Made by a program: the position numbers and the translations under genes. This document shows positions 8,645 through 16,253 of a DNA stretch of 64,000 nt, one piece after another. The stretch's first letter is position 1. Every line of letters begins with the position of its first letter. Source of the DNA: Tannerella serpentiformis (GTDB taxonomy: Bacteria; Bacteroidota; Bacteroidia; Bacteroidales; Tannerellaceae). The notes under the pieces were generated by a model that was not told where the DNA came from, made no database searches, and saw only the letters and a program-made list of their open reading frames with translations. Location of the stretch: assembly GCF_003033925.1 (NCBI RefSeq), contig NZ_CP028365.1, positions 496,001 through 560,000 of the forward strand. The letters run 5' to 3'.

Positions 8645-9838
8645 TCAGCCGATGCGCGTGCAACGGATCACTACCCGGCGGCCGTCGGCCAGGGTGGTGG
8701 CGAAGAGGTAGACGTCGCCACCGTCGGCTATCCGCAGTCGGGCGCGGAGGGCGTCGGGCGAGAGGGGGAAGTTGCGCACTGCGATGTTCGCGCGGGGCAC
8801 GGTGCGGGCCATCACGCGGGACAATTGGCGACCGAACGGCAGCACCTCGTCCACACGGAAGCGTCGGCCGGGGAAGTCTGTCACCTCGGCGCTCGACGTG
8901 TAGAGGTGGCTGTCCGTGTGCAGCTTACCGAGGCCCATGCGCTGAGCTACGAGTCGGAAGGCGCCCGCCTTGAGGATCGCGGCGTTAGGCTCGTAGAGGA
9001 ACGACGAGACGGAGGCGGTGACGGCCGACGGTGCGGCGCGCTCCTCATCCGGGGTGAAGCGGAAGACCTGCTCCCCGCCGTCGGCCGTGAGGTGAACGCA
9101 GTGGATCATTGGCGGTGCGGCGTGGGCGCGTCGGACGACGAAGGTCAGCTCCTTGCACTCGCCCCGGACGGCCAGCACGTGGATGTCCGACGTCCCCGGT
9201 AGGCGGGCCAGCGTATGTTGCCAATCCAGCATCGGCGACAGTTTGGCGATGAGCGTCGGGGCCTTAGACAGGATCGTCGGAAGCAACTGCTCGAGGTCCG
9301 GACTGCAATCGGCCAACGCAAACAGTCGGCGGTCGCAGCCGTCGCGTCGCGAGGGGTCGATATAGCAGATGTCCACGGGCGGCAGGATAAGGAGGGCGTC
9401 CTCAGCCGAAGCATGGAGGCCGGTCACGTTGCCTAACCCCAAGGCGGAAAAGTTATGCATGGCCGCCTCGAACGTCGGGCCGTCGCGCTCCACATAGATG
9501 ACGCGTGCCACGCGTTCGGCTAAGCTCGCGGTATCCACCCCGAGGCCGCCCGTGAGGTCGCAGAGGCTACCGACCGCGCCCTCGATAAGCCGCTGTTTGT
9601 AGCGCGCCGCCGCCTCCGAGGAGCACTGCTCGACCGACCGCCGCGAGGGGAAGACGAGCCGATCGCGCGCCGCAAACCACTGGGGCAGCTTATCCCGGAT
9701 TCGGCGGTGCGATTCGATCTGTATAACGGCAAACGGCACGTCTACCCGGGGGTAACGTGCCGCTGCGAGCAGCAGCGAACGGGTGTCGTCCGCTGCGTGA
9801 TCGGCTATGAATTGCCGCATGTCCGCGGAAAGTTCCAC
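8645..9838 (-). CDS. Class I SAM-dependent methyltransferase with THUMP-like C-terminal domain
   Basis: The 397-residue protein carries a Rossmann methyltransferase core with motif I DLTGGLGVDT (about residues 93-102), an acidic residue ending strand 2 (VIYVERD) and a motif-IV-like IDPSRRD. A C-terminal region resembles the THUMP-like domain of this Bacteroidetes family. The substrate is probably RNA, by analogy to the family, but is not shown by the sequence. It starts five bases after the mrp stop codon on the same strand, so it is very likely translated from the same mRNA. Confidence 0.82.
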   Translation of the reverse strand: MELSADMRQFIADHAADDTRSLLLAAARYPRVDVPFAVIQIESHRRIRDKLPQWFAARDRLVFPSRRSVEQCSSEAAARYKQRLIEGAVGSLCDLTGGLGVDTASLAERVARVIYVERDGPTFEAAMHNFSALGLGNVTGLHASAEDALLILPPVDICYIDPSRRDGCDRRLFALADCSPDLEQLLPTILSKAPTLIAKLSPMLDWQHTLARLPGTSDIHVLAVRGECKELTFVVRRAHAAPPMIHCVHLTADGGEQVFRFTPDEERAAPSAVTASVSSFLYEPNAAILKAGAFRLVAQRMGLGKLHTDSHLYTSSAEVTDFPGRRFRVDEVLPFGRQLSRVMARTVPRANIAVRNFPLSPDALRARLRIADGGDVYLFATTLADGRRVVIRCTRIG

Positions 9839-9843
9839 GGAGG

Positions 9844-10968
9844 CTATGAATGTGTGATTTCCACCTTCTGCGTAGGCGCCATGTGCTGCTCACGGTAGGC
9901 CACACGCTCCACCACGCGCTCGGCCAGCTGCCGGAAAGCCATGCCTGTGACCGTATCCTCGTCCAGCGCAGCCGGCTCGCCGACGTCACCACTCTCACAG
10001 ATACTCTGCACGAGCGGAATCTGCCCGAGCAGGGGCACACCTAACTCCTCGGCCAAGCGCTTGCAGCCCTCGCGCCCAAAAATGTAGTACCGGTTCTCTG
10101 GTAATTCGGCCGGAGTGAACCACGCCATGTTCTCGACGAGACCCAACACGGGCACATTCACCTTGTTGTCAACGAACATACTGATCCCCTTACGGGCGTC
10201 AGCCAGCGCCACCTGTTGCGGTGTGCTGACGATCACGGCCCCGGTCAGCGCAAGGGTTTGCACGAGGGTGAGGTGGATGTCGCTGGTGCCCGGTGGCAGG
10301 TCTATGAGCAGGTAGTCCAGCTCGCCCCAGTTGGCTTCGCTAATGAGCTGCTTGAGCGCATTGCAGGCCATGGCCCCACGCCAGAGCACGGCCTCGTCCG
10401 GGTTGACGAAGAACCCAATCGACAGCATTTTCACGCCGTAGTTCTCGATGGGGATAATCAGCTCCTTGTCGCCCACCTTCTCCAACGCAGGCCGGGCGGC
10501 CTCCACGTCAAACATTTTCGGCTGCGAGGGGCCGAAGATGTCGGCGTCCAGCAGTCCCACGCGATAGCCAGCGGCAGCCAGCGCCACGGCCAGATTCGCC
10601 GATACGGTGCTCTTGCCCACACCGCCCTTGCCCGAGGCCACGGCGATGATGTGTTTGACGCCCGGCAGCAGCGGTGCCTCTTCCGAGGCGGGGCCGACGG
10701 GCTGCATCTCCTGCCGTGAGGTGGTGCTGATGTTGCCCTTGATCTCCACGTCCGGCGAAACGTAAGCCAGAATCGAGGCCTCGGCGGCCTTGACCACCGA
10801 TCGGGTGAACGGATCGTTGGGCTTATCGAAAATGAGCGTGAAAGAGACTTTCATGCCGTCGATACGGATATCATCGTCCACCATTCCGGACTCCACGAGG
10901 TTCTGCCCCGTGCCTGGGTATCGCACTTTTTCCAGTGCGTCTAAAATCAATTTCGGATAAAGTTTCAT
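9844..10968 (-). CDS. mrp: Mrp/ApbC/NBP35-family P-loop iron-sulfur carrier
   Basis: The 374-residue protein has an N-terminal DUF59 (MIP18-like) domain (about 1-90) and a deviant Walker A GKGGVGKST (about residues 112-120), followed by the Mrp ATPase core (DADIFGPSQPKMF, DLPPGTSD). Family members load or carry 4Fe-4S clusters. Where many Mrp proteins have a CxxC cluster ligand after the VENM motif, this one reads AWFTPAELPENRYY, with no cysteine pair. The next gene follows after five bases; trmB lies 166 bp upstream on the same strand. Confidence 0.92.
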   Translation of the reverse strand: MKLYPKLILDALEKVRYPGTGQNLVESGMVDDDIRIDGMKVSFTLIFDKPNDPFTRSVVKAAEASILAYVSPDVEIKGNISTTSRQEMQPVGPASEEAPLLPGVKHIIAVASGKGGVGKSTVSANLAVALAAAGYRVGLLDADIFGPSQPKMFDVEAARPALEKVGDKELIIPIENYGVKMLSIGFFVNPDEAVLWRGAMACNALKQLISEANWGELDYLLIDLPPGTSDIHLTLVQTLALTGAVIVSTPQQVALADARKGISMFVDNKVNVPVLGLVENMAWFTPAELPENRYYIFGREGCKRLAEELGVPLLGQIPLVQSICESGDVGEPAALDEDTVTGMAFRQLAERVVERVAYREQHMAPTQKVEITHS

Positions 10969-11134
10969 CTTATATAATCGTGTTGTGCAGCCACTTGGCC
11001 GCTATAGTTTATAAGGACAAGCCGGGCAGCCATCTGGGGTGGATGGGACCTTTCGGCCTGTGATTCAAAAGCATTTTTGAGGGGGTAGCCCCCGATCGGG
11101 AGATGCCCCGGAGGCCCTTGCCGCGTGTCAGCCC
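10969..11134. other. Spacer between trmB and mrp
   Basis: No gene is supported. A short GGGGGTA/GCCCCC inverted repeat lies near 11080. No good -7 element was found, so mrp may be read from the trmB promoter. Confidence 0.4.
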
Positions 11135-11929
11135 TCAGCGGGAGGAGCGACGGGAGCGGACGGGCCGGGCGGGCGACAGTTGGCCGCGCCCATAGCTTCG
11201 GTACGCGTCGCGCTCGATCTCCACCTCCGGTTCGATCCAAGCCTCGCGCGGGGTGAGGCAGAAGCTGAGGTACTTGATGGTTAGGCCGCGGTCGAGCCAC
11301 TGCTGCTCGTAGTGTGTGCGGATGGCGCGCACCTCGTCGAGGCTCGTGTCCGCGGTATCGGCGTAGAGGTCGGCCGTGCAGGGCGCCGCCTCCAGCTGGT
11401 TCGCGCGGAGCATTTCGCAGGTGTAAGCAAAGAGAAACGGGCTGTCGGTCTTGAGGTGGACGCGCCCGCCCTCCTGAGGCAAGATGCCGCTGTAGAGCGC
11501 CATGAAGCGGGTGCTGGTGAGGCGTTTCCGCGCCTTCTGCATTTGCGGATCGGGGAAGGTGATCCAAAGTTCGTCCACTTCGCCCGGCTCGAAAAAGCTG
11601 GCCAAAAGTTCGATGTCGGTCCGAAGGAAGGCCACATTGCCCATCTGGCGAGCTGCGGCCACGCGTGCGCCGGCCCACATGCGGGCGCCCTTGACGTCGA
11701 TGCCGACGAAGTTCGCGTCCGGGTGCCGCTCAGCCAGTCCGAGGGTGTATTCCCCGCGCCCACAGCCCAATTCGAGCACGATGCGCCCGGGCCTTCCGCC
11801 GAAAGCGGCCTCCCGCCAGCGACCTTTCAGGGGGCAGCCGCCGCCCTCGGCCAGCGCGGCGTAAGGGTATTGGAAGACGTTGGGCAGGGCTTCCATCTCG
11901 GCGAATTTTTGGAGTTTATTTCTTGACAT
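11135..11929 (-). CDS. trmB: tRNA (guanine(46)-N7)-methyltransferase
   Basis: The 264-residue protein begins with the Bacteroidetes-type N-terminus SRNKLQKFAEMEALPNVF. It then shows SAM motif I ELGCGRGEYT, FVGIDVKGARMW and the TrmB signature ITFPDPQMQKARKRL. It forms m7G46 in the tRNA variable loop, using S-adenosylmethionine. A basic tail rich in Arg and Ser ends the protein. The start is fixed by family N-terminal similarity and lies only five bases downstream of a TACATTTG -7 element, so the mRNA may be leaderless. Confidence 0.95.
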   Translation of the reverse strand: MSRNKLQKFAEMEALPNVFQYPYAALAEGGGCPLKGRWREAAFGGRPGRIVLELGCGRGEYTLGLAERHPDANFVGIDVKGARMWAGARVAAARQMGNVAFLRTDIELLASFFEPGEVDELWITFPDPQMQKARKRLTSTRFMALYSGILPQEGGRVHLKTDSPFLFAYTCEMLRANQLEAAPCTADLYADTADTSLDEVRAIRTHYEQQWLDRGLTIKYLSFCLTPREAWIEPEVEIERDAYRSYGRGQLSPARPVRSRRSSR

Positions 11930-11934
11930 GGCGG

Positions 11935-11942
11935 CAAATGTA
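11935..11942 (-). promoter_or_regulatory. -7 element (TACATTTG) for trmB
   Basis: A perfect TAnnTTTG on the minus strand. Only five bases separate it from the trmB start codon, which predicts a leader of roughly zero to three nucleotides. Confidence 0.65.
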
Positions 11943-11956
11943 GCGGAATCCGGGGG

Positions 11957-12949
11957 CTATGACCGTTCGTCAGCGGTCGGTGTCGTAGTGCCCATCGGGG
12001 GCGACTGAGGCGTCTCGGCCTCCCCGGTAGGTTCCATCGGGGGCACGGCGGACAGGGCGGCTGCTTCCGTAGTGCCCATCGGCGGCGCCTGAGGCGTCTC
12101 GGCCTCCCCGGTAGGTTCCATCGGGGGCACGGCGGACGGGTCGGCTGCCGACCGTTTTCGTTTCGGGGGCGCCTTCGTGTCGGTCGCCTCCGCCGAATCC
12201 TTCATTTGGAGCCGCTTCTTGCGTATTCCCTCGATTCGTTTGAACGAGACCTTGCTCTCGTGCGTGCGCTGGTTGATTTGGTCGATCAGACGACTGATGA
12301 CTTGGCGGTCGGGGTCGTTGTCGGACGCAATGTAGGCGGCTTCGATGTAGCGGAAGATGGTGTTCAAGGTCTGGTCGTTCACCTTCCGGATCGCCTGGCC
12401 CGCGAGGCGGTTTGCGCCGGCGGCTACGGTCGAGCGGACCTCGCGCAACGACTTAAATTCTTCGTTGCGCTCCCGGAGCAAGCTCACGATCGTATCTACC
12501 TCCAGCTGCTTCAGCGCCTCGGCGGCCTCCGCCGTAGACAAATCCCGGAGCAAGGAGTCGATATGCGCCGTCTTCCCAGATCGCCTTTGGTGCTGCAGCC
12601 CCTTGTAAGCATCGATAATGGTTTTCAGCAGGAGCCCCGACTCGCGACGCGCCACTATCGGAGAGCGCGCAGCCTGCCGAATCTCCTGAAACAGCCCCGT
12701 CAGACATTCGTTTCGCTCCGCATCCTTGTCGCGAAGGGCCTCCGACTCTTTCGCCGCCCGTGTCTCGCGGACGACATCCTCCTCCGTCTTAATATCCGTG
12801 AGCCACTGGAGGAAATCGGCCTCCTCCAGACCTATTTTTCGAGGCTCCATCTCGGTGATCACGCCATAAAGTCGTTGCTGATAGTCGAGATGGAGATCCA
12901 GCGGGAAGCGACTGTTTCCCGGTTCATCGATCGTTTTAACCGGTCTCAT
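11957..12949 (-). CDS. DUF6261-like protein with a repeat-encoded C-terminal tail
   Basis: The 330-residue protein has no signal peptide or membrane segment. Residues 1-240 are helical and charged and resemble the Bacteroidetes DUF6261 group (pattern of FPLDLHLDYQQRLYGVI, then IGLEEADFLQWL); function unknown. Residues about 265-330 are low-complexity and consist of 14-residue units alternating PPMEPTGEAETPQ(A/S) and PPMG. The DNA behind them repeats every 42 bp and matches the intergenic repeat that starts 250-450 bp beyond the gene's start codon. A second family member is at 46581-47534. The DUF6261 assignment is from memory of the family; the repeat tail is directly visible. Confidence 0.72.
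   Translation of the reverse strand: MRPVKTIDEPGNSRFPLDLHLDYQQRLYGVITEMEPRKIGLEEADFLQWLTDIKTEEDVVRETRAAKESEALRDKDAERNECLTGLFQEIRQAARSPIVARRESGLLLKTIIDAYKGLQHQRRSGKTAHIDSLLRDLSTAEAAEALKQLEVDTIVSLLRERNEEFKSLREVRSTVAAGANRLAGQAIRKVNDQTLNTIFRYIEAAYIASDNDPDRQVISRLIDQINQRTHESKVSFKRIEGIRKKRLQMKDSAEATDTKAPPKRKRSAADPSAVPPMEPTGEAETPQAPPMGTTEAAALSAVPPMEPTGEAETPQSPPMGTTTPTADERS
11985..12132. repeat. 42-bp repeat inside a coding sequence
   Basis: The plus-strand motif (T/C)CCATCGG(G/C)GGC starts at 11991, 12033, 12075 and 12117, exactly 42 bp apart, with an 84-bp higher-order unit (GTAGTGCCC at 11985 and 12069). The same core, TCCATCGG(A/G)GGCG, occurs 42 bp apart in the intergenic array at 13381 and 13423, on the same strand. 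Confidence 0.9.
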
Positions 12950-12999
12950 TATTTCGTTTTTCGTTTACTTCTATTGAACACTATTTTGCTATCGTCCTG

Positions 13000-13007
13000 C
13001 AAATATA
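13000..13007 (-). promoter_or_regulatory. -7 element (TATATTTG) for the DUF6261-like gene
   Basis: A perfect TAnnTTTG on the minus strand about 50 bp upstream of the start codon at 12949. Confidence 0.6.
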
Positions 13008-13111
13008 TGGCAGCCCCCTTGAACCTCTGGCCCTCGCCGTAGACCCTTCCCGGGGCGCCTGACCGACGGTGGCCGGTAAATTGATTTTCGTTGGAGGCGG
13101 GTCTGTGTCCG

Positions 13112-13239
13112 GGGCTATTGTCGTGAGGGGCTTTGCCCCCTATCCCCCACACCCTTTTCTTGTCTTGATACAAGAAAAGGGCGCAAAAGAAAATCAAGCC
13201 CCCACCGGGGGCGGGGAAGCTGGCCGGGTACGGGATGGG
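13112..13239. repeat. Composite hairpin element, copy 1
   Basis: It contains GGGGCTTTGCCCC, then CTTTTCTTGTCTTGATACAAGAAAAG (a long imperfect palindrome at about 13154-13179), then a C-rich/G-rich stem around CCCCCACCGGGGG and the sequence GGCCGGGTACGGGATGGGG. Near-identical copies start at the equivalent point 1008 bp (14161) and 1176 bp (14329) downstream, i.e. 24 and 28 times 42 bp. Confidence 0.88.
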
Positions 13240-13303
13240 GCTATTGAAATGGTTTCCGACGCGGGCAGCCGACGTGTGGGCGCCGTTGTCGGCTGTCAGG
13301 GTA

Positions 13304-13324
13304 GGGGCGAATTGTATTCGCCCC
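13304..13324. repeat. GGGGCGAATTGTATTCGCCCC palindrome, variant of the dispersed GCGTATGC family
   Basis: Complementary GGGGCGAAT and ATTCGCCCC-like arms. Relatives are at 14479-14499 and 14577-14597 in this stretch, and at 13 further places listed with the entry at 25333. Confidence 0.85.
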
Positions 13325-13364
13325 AGCACGTACCAAAAAGGAACGGGGGCGCCTGACGGTCAGT

Positions 13365-14110
13365 GGCCGGTAAATGGGTTTCCATCGGAGGCGGACGACG
13401 GCCGGTGGCCGGTAAATGGGTTTCCATCGGGGGCGAATGGGTGACACGGGCCGACAAAATAAATTCCGGCGGGGGCGGGTTTGTGTCAGTGGCCGGTAAA
13501 TGGGTCTCCATTTGAGGCGAATGGGTGACACCGGCCGGTAAAATAATTTCCGTTGGGAACATTGGACGCAAAGTCGCTCCCGAATGGGTTTCCAACGGGG
13601 AGATAGGAATGATCTATACACAGAAAGACAGATGGTTCGGCTACTCCCACCGGATAGACGCTCGCATCGGATTTTATTTCATGGACTCCCGTCGTTGTCT
13701 CGCCTCCATTGAGGATATCAATGGGGGTGTGTTTTTGAAATTATGCCCCATTGAATACTTCAACGATAGCGTGATCGCACAATTACACCCCATTGAACAC
13801 TTCAATGAGGGTGTGATCGCAAAATAACGCATCATTGAAGGCCTCAACGGGGGCGTGATCGTGAAATAGGTTCCCAAACGGATTTTTTATGGAGGCGACG
13901 GTGCGCCGGGGGTTCGTGAAATGTTTTCCGATGGGGGCGGATGGGTACCCAAGGTTAGCGAAATGGTTTCCGACAGGGGCGGGTTTGTGTCCGGAGTTCA
14001 CGAATTGTTTTTCGATGGAAGCCATTGACATGAAATCGCCCCCACCGGAATATGCGGCGGAGGCGGATGGGTGCCCGAGGTTCTCGAAATGGTTTCTGGC
14101 GGGGGCGGGG
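13365..14110. repeat. Degenerate 42-bp lattice between DUF6261 and MBOAT genes
   Basis: GGCCGGTAAA or its variant starts at 13365, 13407, 13449, 13491 and 13533, all 42 bp apart. The register then passes to a CATTGA palindrome set (ATTGAA-CAC-TTCAAT) at 13707, 13749, 13791 and 13833, again 42 bp apart. GTTTCCGA(C/T)(G/A)GGGGCGG-type units follow at 13924, 13966, about 14008 and 14092. The sequence changes along the stretch but the spacing does not. Small open frames here are by-products. Confidence 0.88.
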
Positions 14111-14119
14111 TTGTGTCGG

Positions 14120-14413
14120 GGGCTATTGTCGTGAGGGGCTTTGCCCCCTATCCCCCACACCCTTTTCTTGTCTTGATACAAGAAAAGGGCGCAAAAGAAA
14201 ATCAAGCCCCCACCGGGGGCGGGGAGGCTGGCCGGGTACGGGATGGGGCCATTAAAATGGTTTCCGACGGGGGCGGGTTTGTGCCAGGGGCTATTGTCGT
14301 GGGGGGCTTTGCCCCCTATCCCCCACACCCTTTTCTTGTCTTGATACAAGAAAAGGGCGCAAAAGAAAATCAAGCCCCCACCGGGGCGGGGAAGCTGGCC
14401 GGGTATGGGATGG
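14120..14413. repeat. Composite hairpin element, copies 2 and 3 in tandem (168-bp step)
   Basis: CCTTTTCTTGTCTTGATACA begins at 14161 and again at 14329, 168 bp (4 x 42) apart. Each copy includes the GGGGCTTTGCCCCC stem, the tract around the CAAGAAAAG palindrome, and the CCCCCACCGGGG stem. Confidence 0.9.
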
Positions 14414-14711
14414 GGCCGTTGAAATGGTTTTCGGCGGGGGCGGGTTTGTGTCGGGGGCTATTGTCGGCCGTCAGGGTAGGGGCGAATTGCATTCGCCCCA
14501 GCACGTACCAACAAGGGACGAGGGCGCCTGACCGAAAATCGCTCGTCATGGATTTGCCCCTGACGGGGCATCTGTGGGGGCGTATGCCATACGCCCCTAC
14601 CCTACCGGCGGATGGCATGTGCCCGCCGTTGAAATGGTTTCCGACGGGGGCACCTGACGCCTAAGGGCTGTATATGGGTACCAGGCCATCTTGGCCGGCG
14701 TCCCTGACGCC
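14414..14711. repeat. Remaining repeat-derived spacer before the MBOAT gene end
   Basis: It holds GAAATGGTTT(T/C)CG-type units and two dispersed palindromes (14479-14499, 14577-14597). No gene is supported. Confidence 0.7.
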
Positions 14712-16253
14712 TCAGAACTGGAAGTAGATGAAGGGGACGATGTCGGCGCTCTTGAGTTGCAGGACAATGATGATGGCGACCGTGAGGTAGAGGGCTTGCA
14801 CCAGCGTCGGAGACTGGGTGACCCACCCGCGGACGGTCGTGTCGACCACTCGGGGCATGAAGTGGATCGCGTAGCCGCCGAGGATCAGCAGAAAGACTTC
14901 GGTGTATCCGACTACGAACTGGCTGAAGACTTCCGGGTGGAAGGCGGTGAAGATCTGGCGGATCACGTCCCAACCCGTGGCCATCGTGTCGGCCCGGAAG
15001 AAGATCCAGCCGAAGCATACGACGTGGAAGGTGATGAGGACGCCGCAGACGCGCCGAAGTGGCGACATCGTGTCGCCGGTAGGGCGGAAGCTGGGGAAAT
15101 GGTTCATCATGAACTTATGAACGGCTAGCGCTGCCCCGTGAAGTCCGCCCCAGAGGATGAAGCGGCCCGATGCGCCGTGCCAGAGTCCGCCGAGGAGCAT
15201 CGTAAGCATGAGGTTGACGTACGTACGGACGCGGCCGCGCCGATTACCGCCGAGACTGATATATAGGTAGTCCTTGAGCCAGGTGGAGAGCGAAATGTGC
15301 CACCGTCGCCAAAACTCCGTGATGGTGGCCGACTGGTAGGGGGAGTCGAAGTTGGTATTGAAGCGGATGCCCAGCAGCAGGGCGATGCCAATGGCCATGT
15401 CGGAGTAACCCGAGAAGTCGCAGTAGATCTGAAGCGCATAGCCGTAGGCGCCGACGAGGTTCTCGAGGCCCGTGTAGAGCGTCGGGGCGTCGAAGATGCG
15501 GTCGACGAAGTTGACGCTGATATAGTCCGAGATGACGCTTTTCTTCAGCAGGCCGCAGATGATGAGGTAGAGCCCTTCGCCGAGCGTCTCGCGGGTCACG
15601 ACGGGCGTCCGGAACATCTGGGGGATGAAGTCGCGGGCCCTGACGATAGGTCCGGCCACGAGTCCGGGGAAGAAGGAGACGTAAAACAGGTAGTCGATCC
15701 AGCGTCGGAGCGGCTGGAGCTCACCGCGGTAGACGTCGATGGTGTAGCTGAGCGATTGGAAGGTGAAGAACGAAATGCCGACGGGCAGGAAGATGTCCAA
15801 CGGCTCGTAAACCGTGCCTCCGACGGGAGCCACGCCGAACCAAGAGCCCATGCTCTGACCTATGGCGAGGAGGGTCTGGAGGAGGAAGTTGGTGTATTTG
15901 AAGTAGGCCAGCATGCCCAAGTTGATGACCAAGCTGAGCGCGACCCAAGCCTTTCGTCCAGCCGGGCGGACGGTGGCGGCGAGGGCCCGGGCGATGAGAA
16001 AATCGGACGTGGCGGTGAAGACGAGAAGCAGGAACCAGACGCCGCTGCTCTTATAATAGAAGTAGAGCGAAAAGAGGACGACGTAAAGGATGCGGGCGGT
16101 CGTCGTGTGGCGCAGGGCGCGATAACCGATGTAGAAGGCGATGAAAAGGAAGAAAAAGAGGCCTGTGCTGAAGAGCATCGGGCTCTCAGGCTGATACGCG
16201 AAGAGGGCGCGGAGGCGCTCGAGGCTGAGGTCAAGGGGTAGGCTGTGGATCAT
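14712..16253 (-). CDS. MBOAT-family O-acyltransferase (AlgI/PatA type)
   Basis: The 513-residue integral membrane protein has about ten hydrophobic segments. It shows the MBOAT signatures EFWRRWHISLSTWLKDYLYI and GLWHGAS, whose histidine is the catalytic residue in the family. Such proteins move acyl groups, usually acetyl, across the inner membrane for O-acetylation of extracellular polysaccharide, peptidoglycan or lipids. Its start overlaps the end of the SGNH gene upstream by four bases, so it is the last gene of a three-gene operon with two SGNH proteins that probably transfer the acyl group to the final acceptor. The acceptor cannot be told. Confidence 0.93.
   Translation of the reverse strand: MIHSLPLDLSLERLRALFAYQPESPMLFSTGLFFFLFIAFYIGYRALRHTTTARILYVVLFSLYFYYKSSGVWFLLLVFTATSDFLIARALAATVRPAGRKAWVALSLVINLGMLAYFKYTNFLLQTLLAIGQSMGSWFGVAPVGGTVYEPLDIFLPVGISFFTFQSLSYTIDVYRGELQPLRRWIDYLFYVSFFPGLVAGPIVRARDFIPQMFRTPVVTRETLGEGLYLIICGLLKKSVISDYISVNFVDRIFDAPTLYTGLENLVGAYGYALQIYCDFSGYSDMAIGIALLLGIRFNTNFDSPYQSATITEFWRRWHISLSTWLKDYLYISLGGNRRGRVRTYVNLMLTMLLGGLWHGASGRFILWGGLHGAALAVHKFMMNHFPSFRPTGDTMSPLRRVCGVLITFHVVCFGWIFFRADTMATGWDVIRQIFTAFHPEVFSQFVVGYTEVFLLILGGYAIHFMPRVVDTTVRGWVTQSPTLVQALYLTVAIIIVLQLKSADIVPFIYFQF

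Noticed and set aside
13525-14664. Open frames of about 100-200 codons in the repeat-rich spacer, both strands
   Set aside because: They are readings of 42-bp units and hairpin elements, with identical phrases at each element copy.
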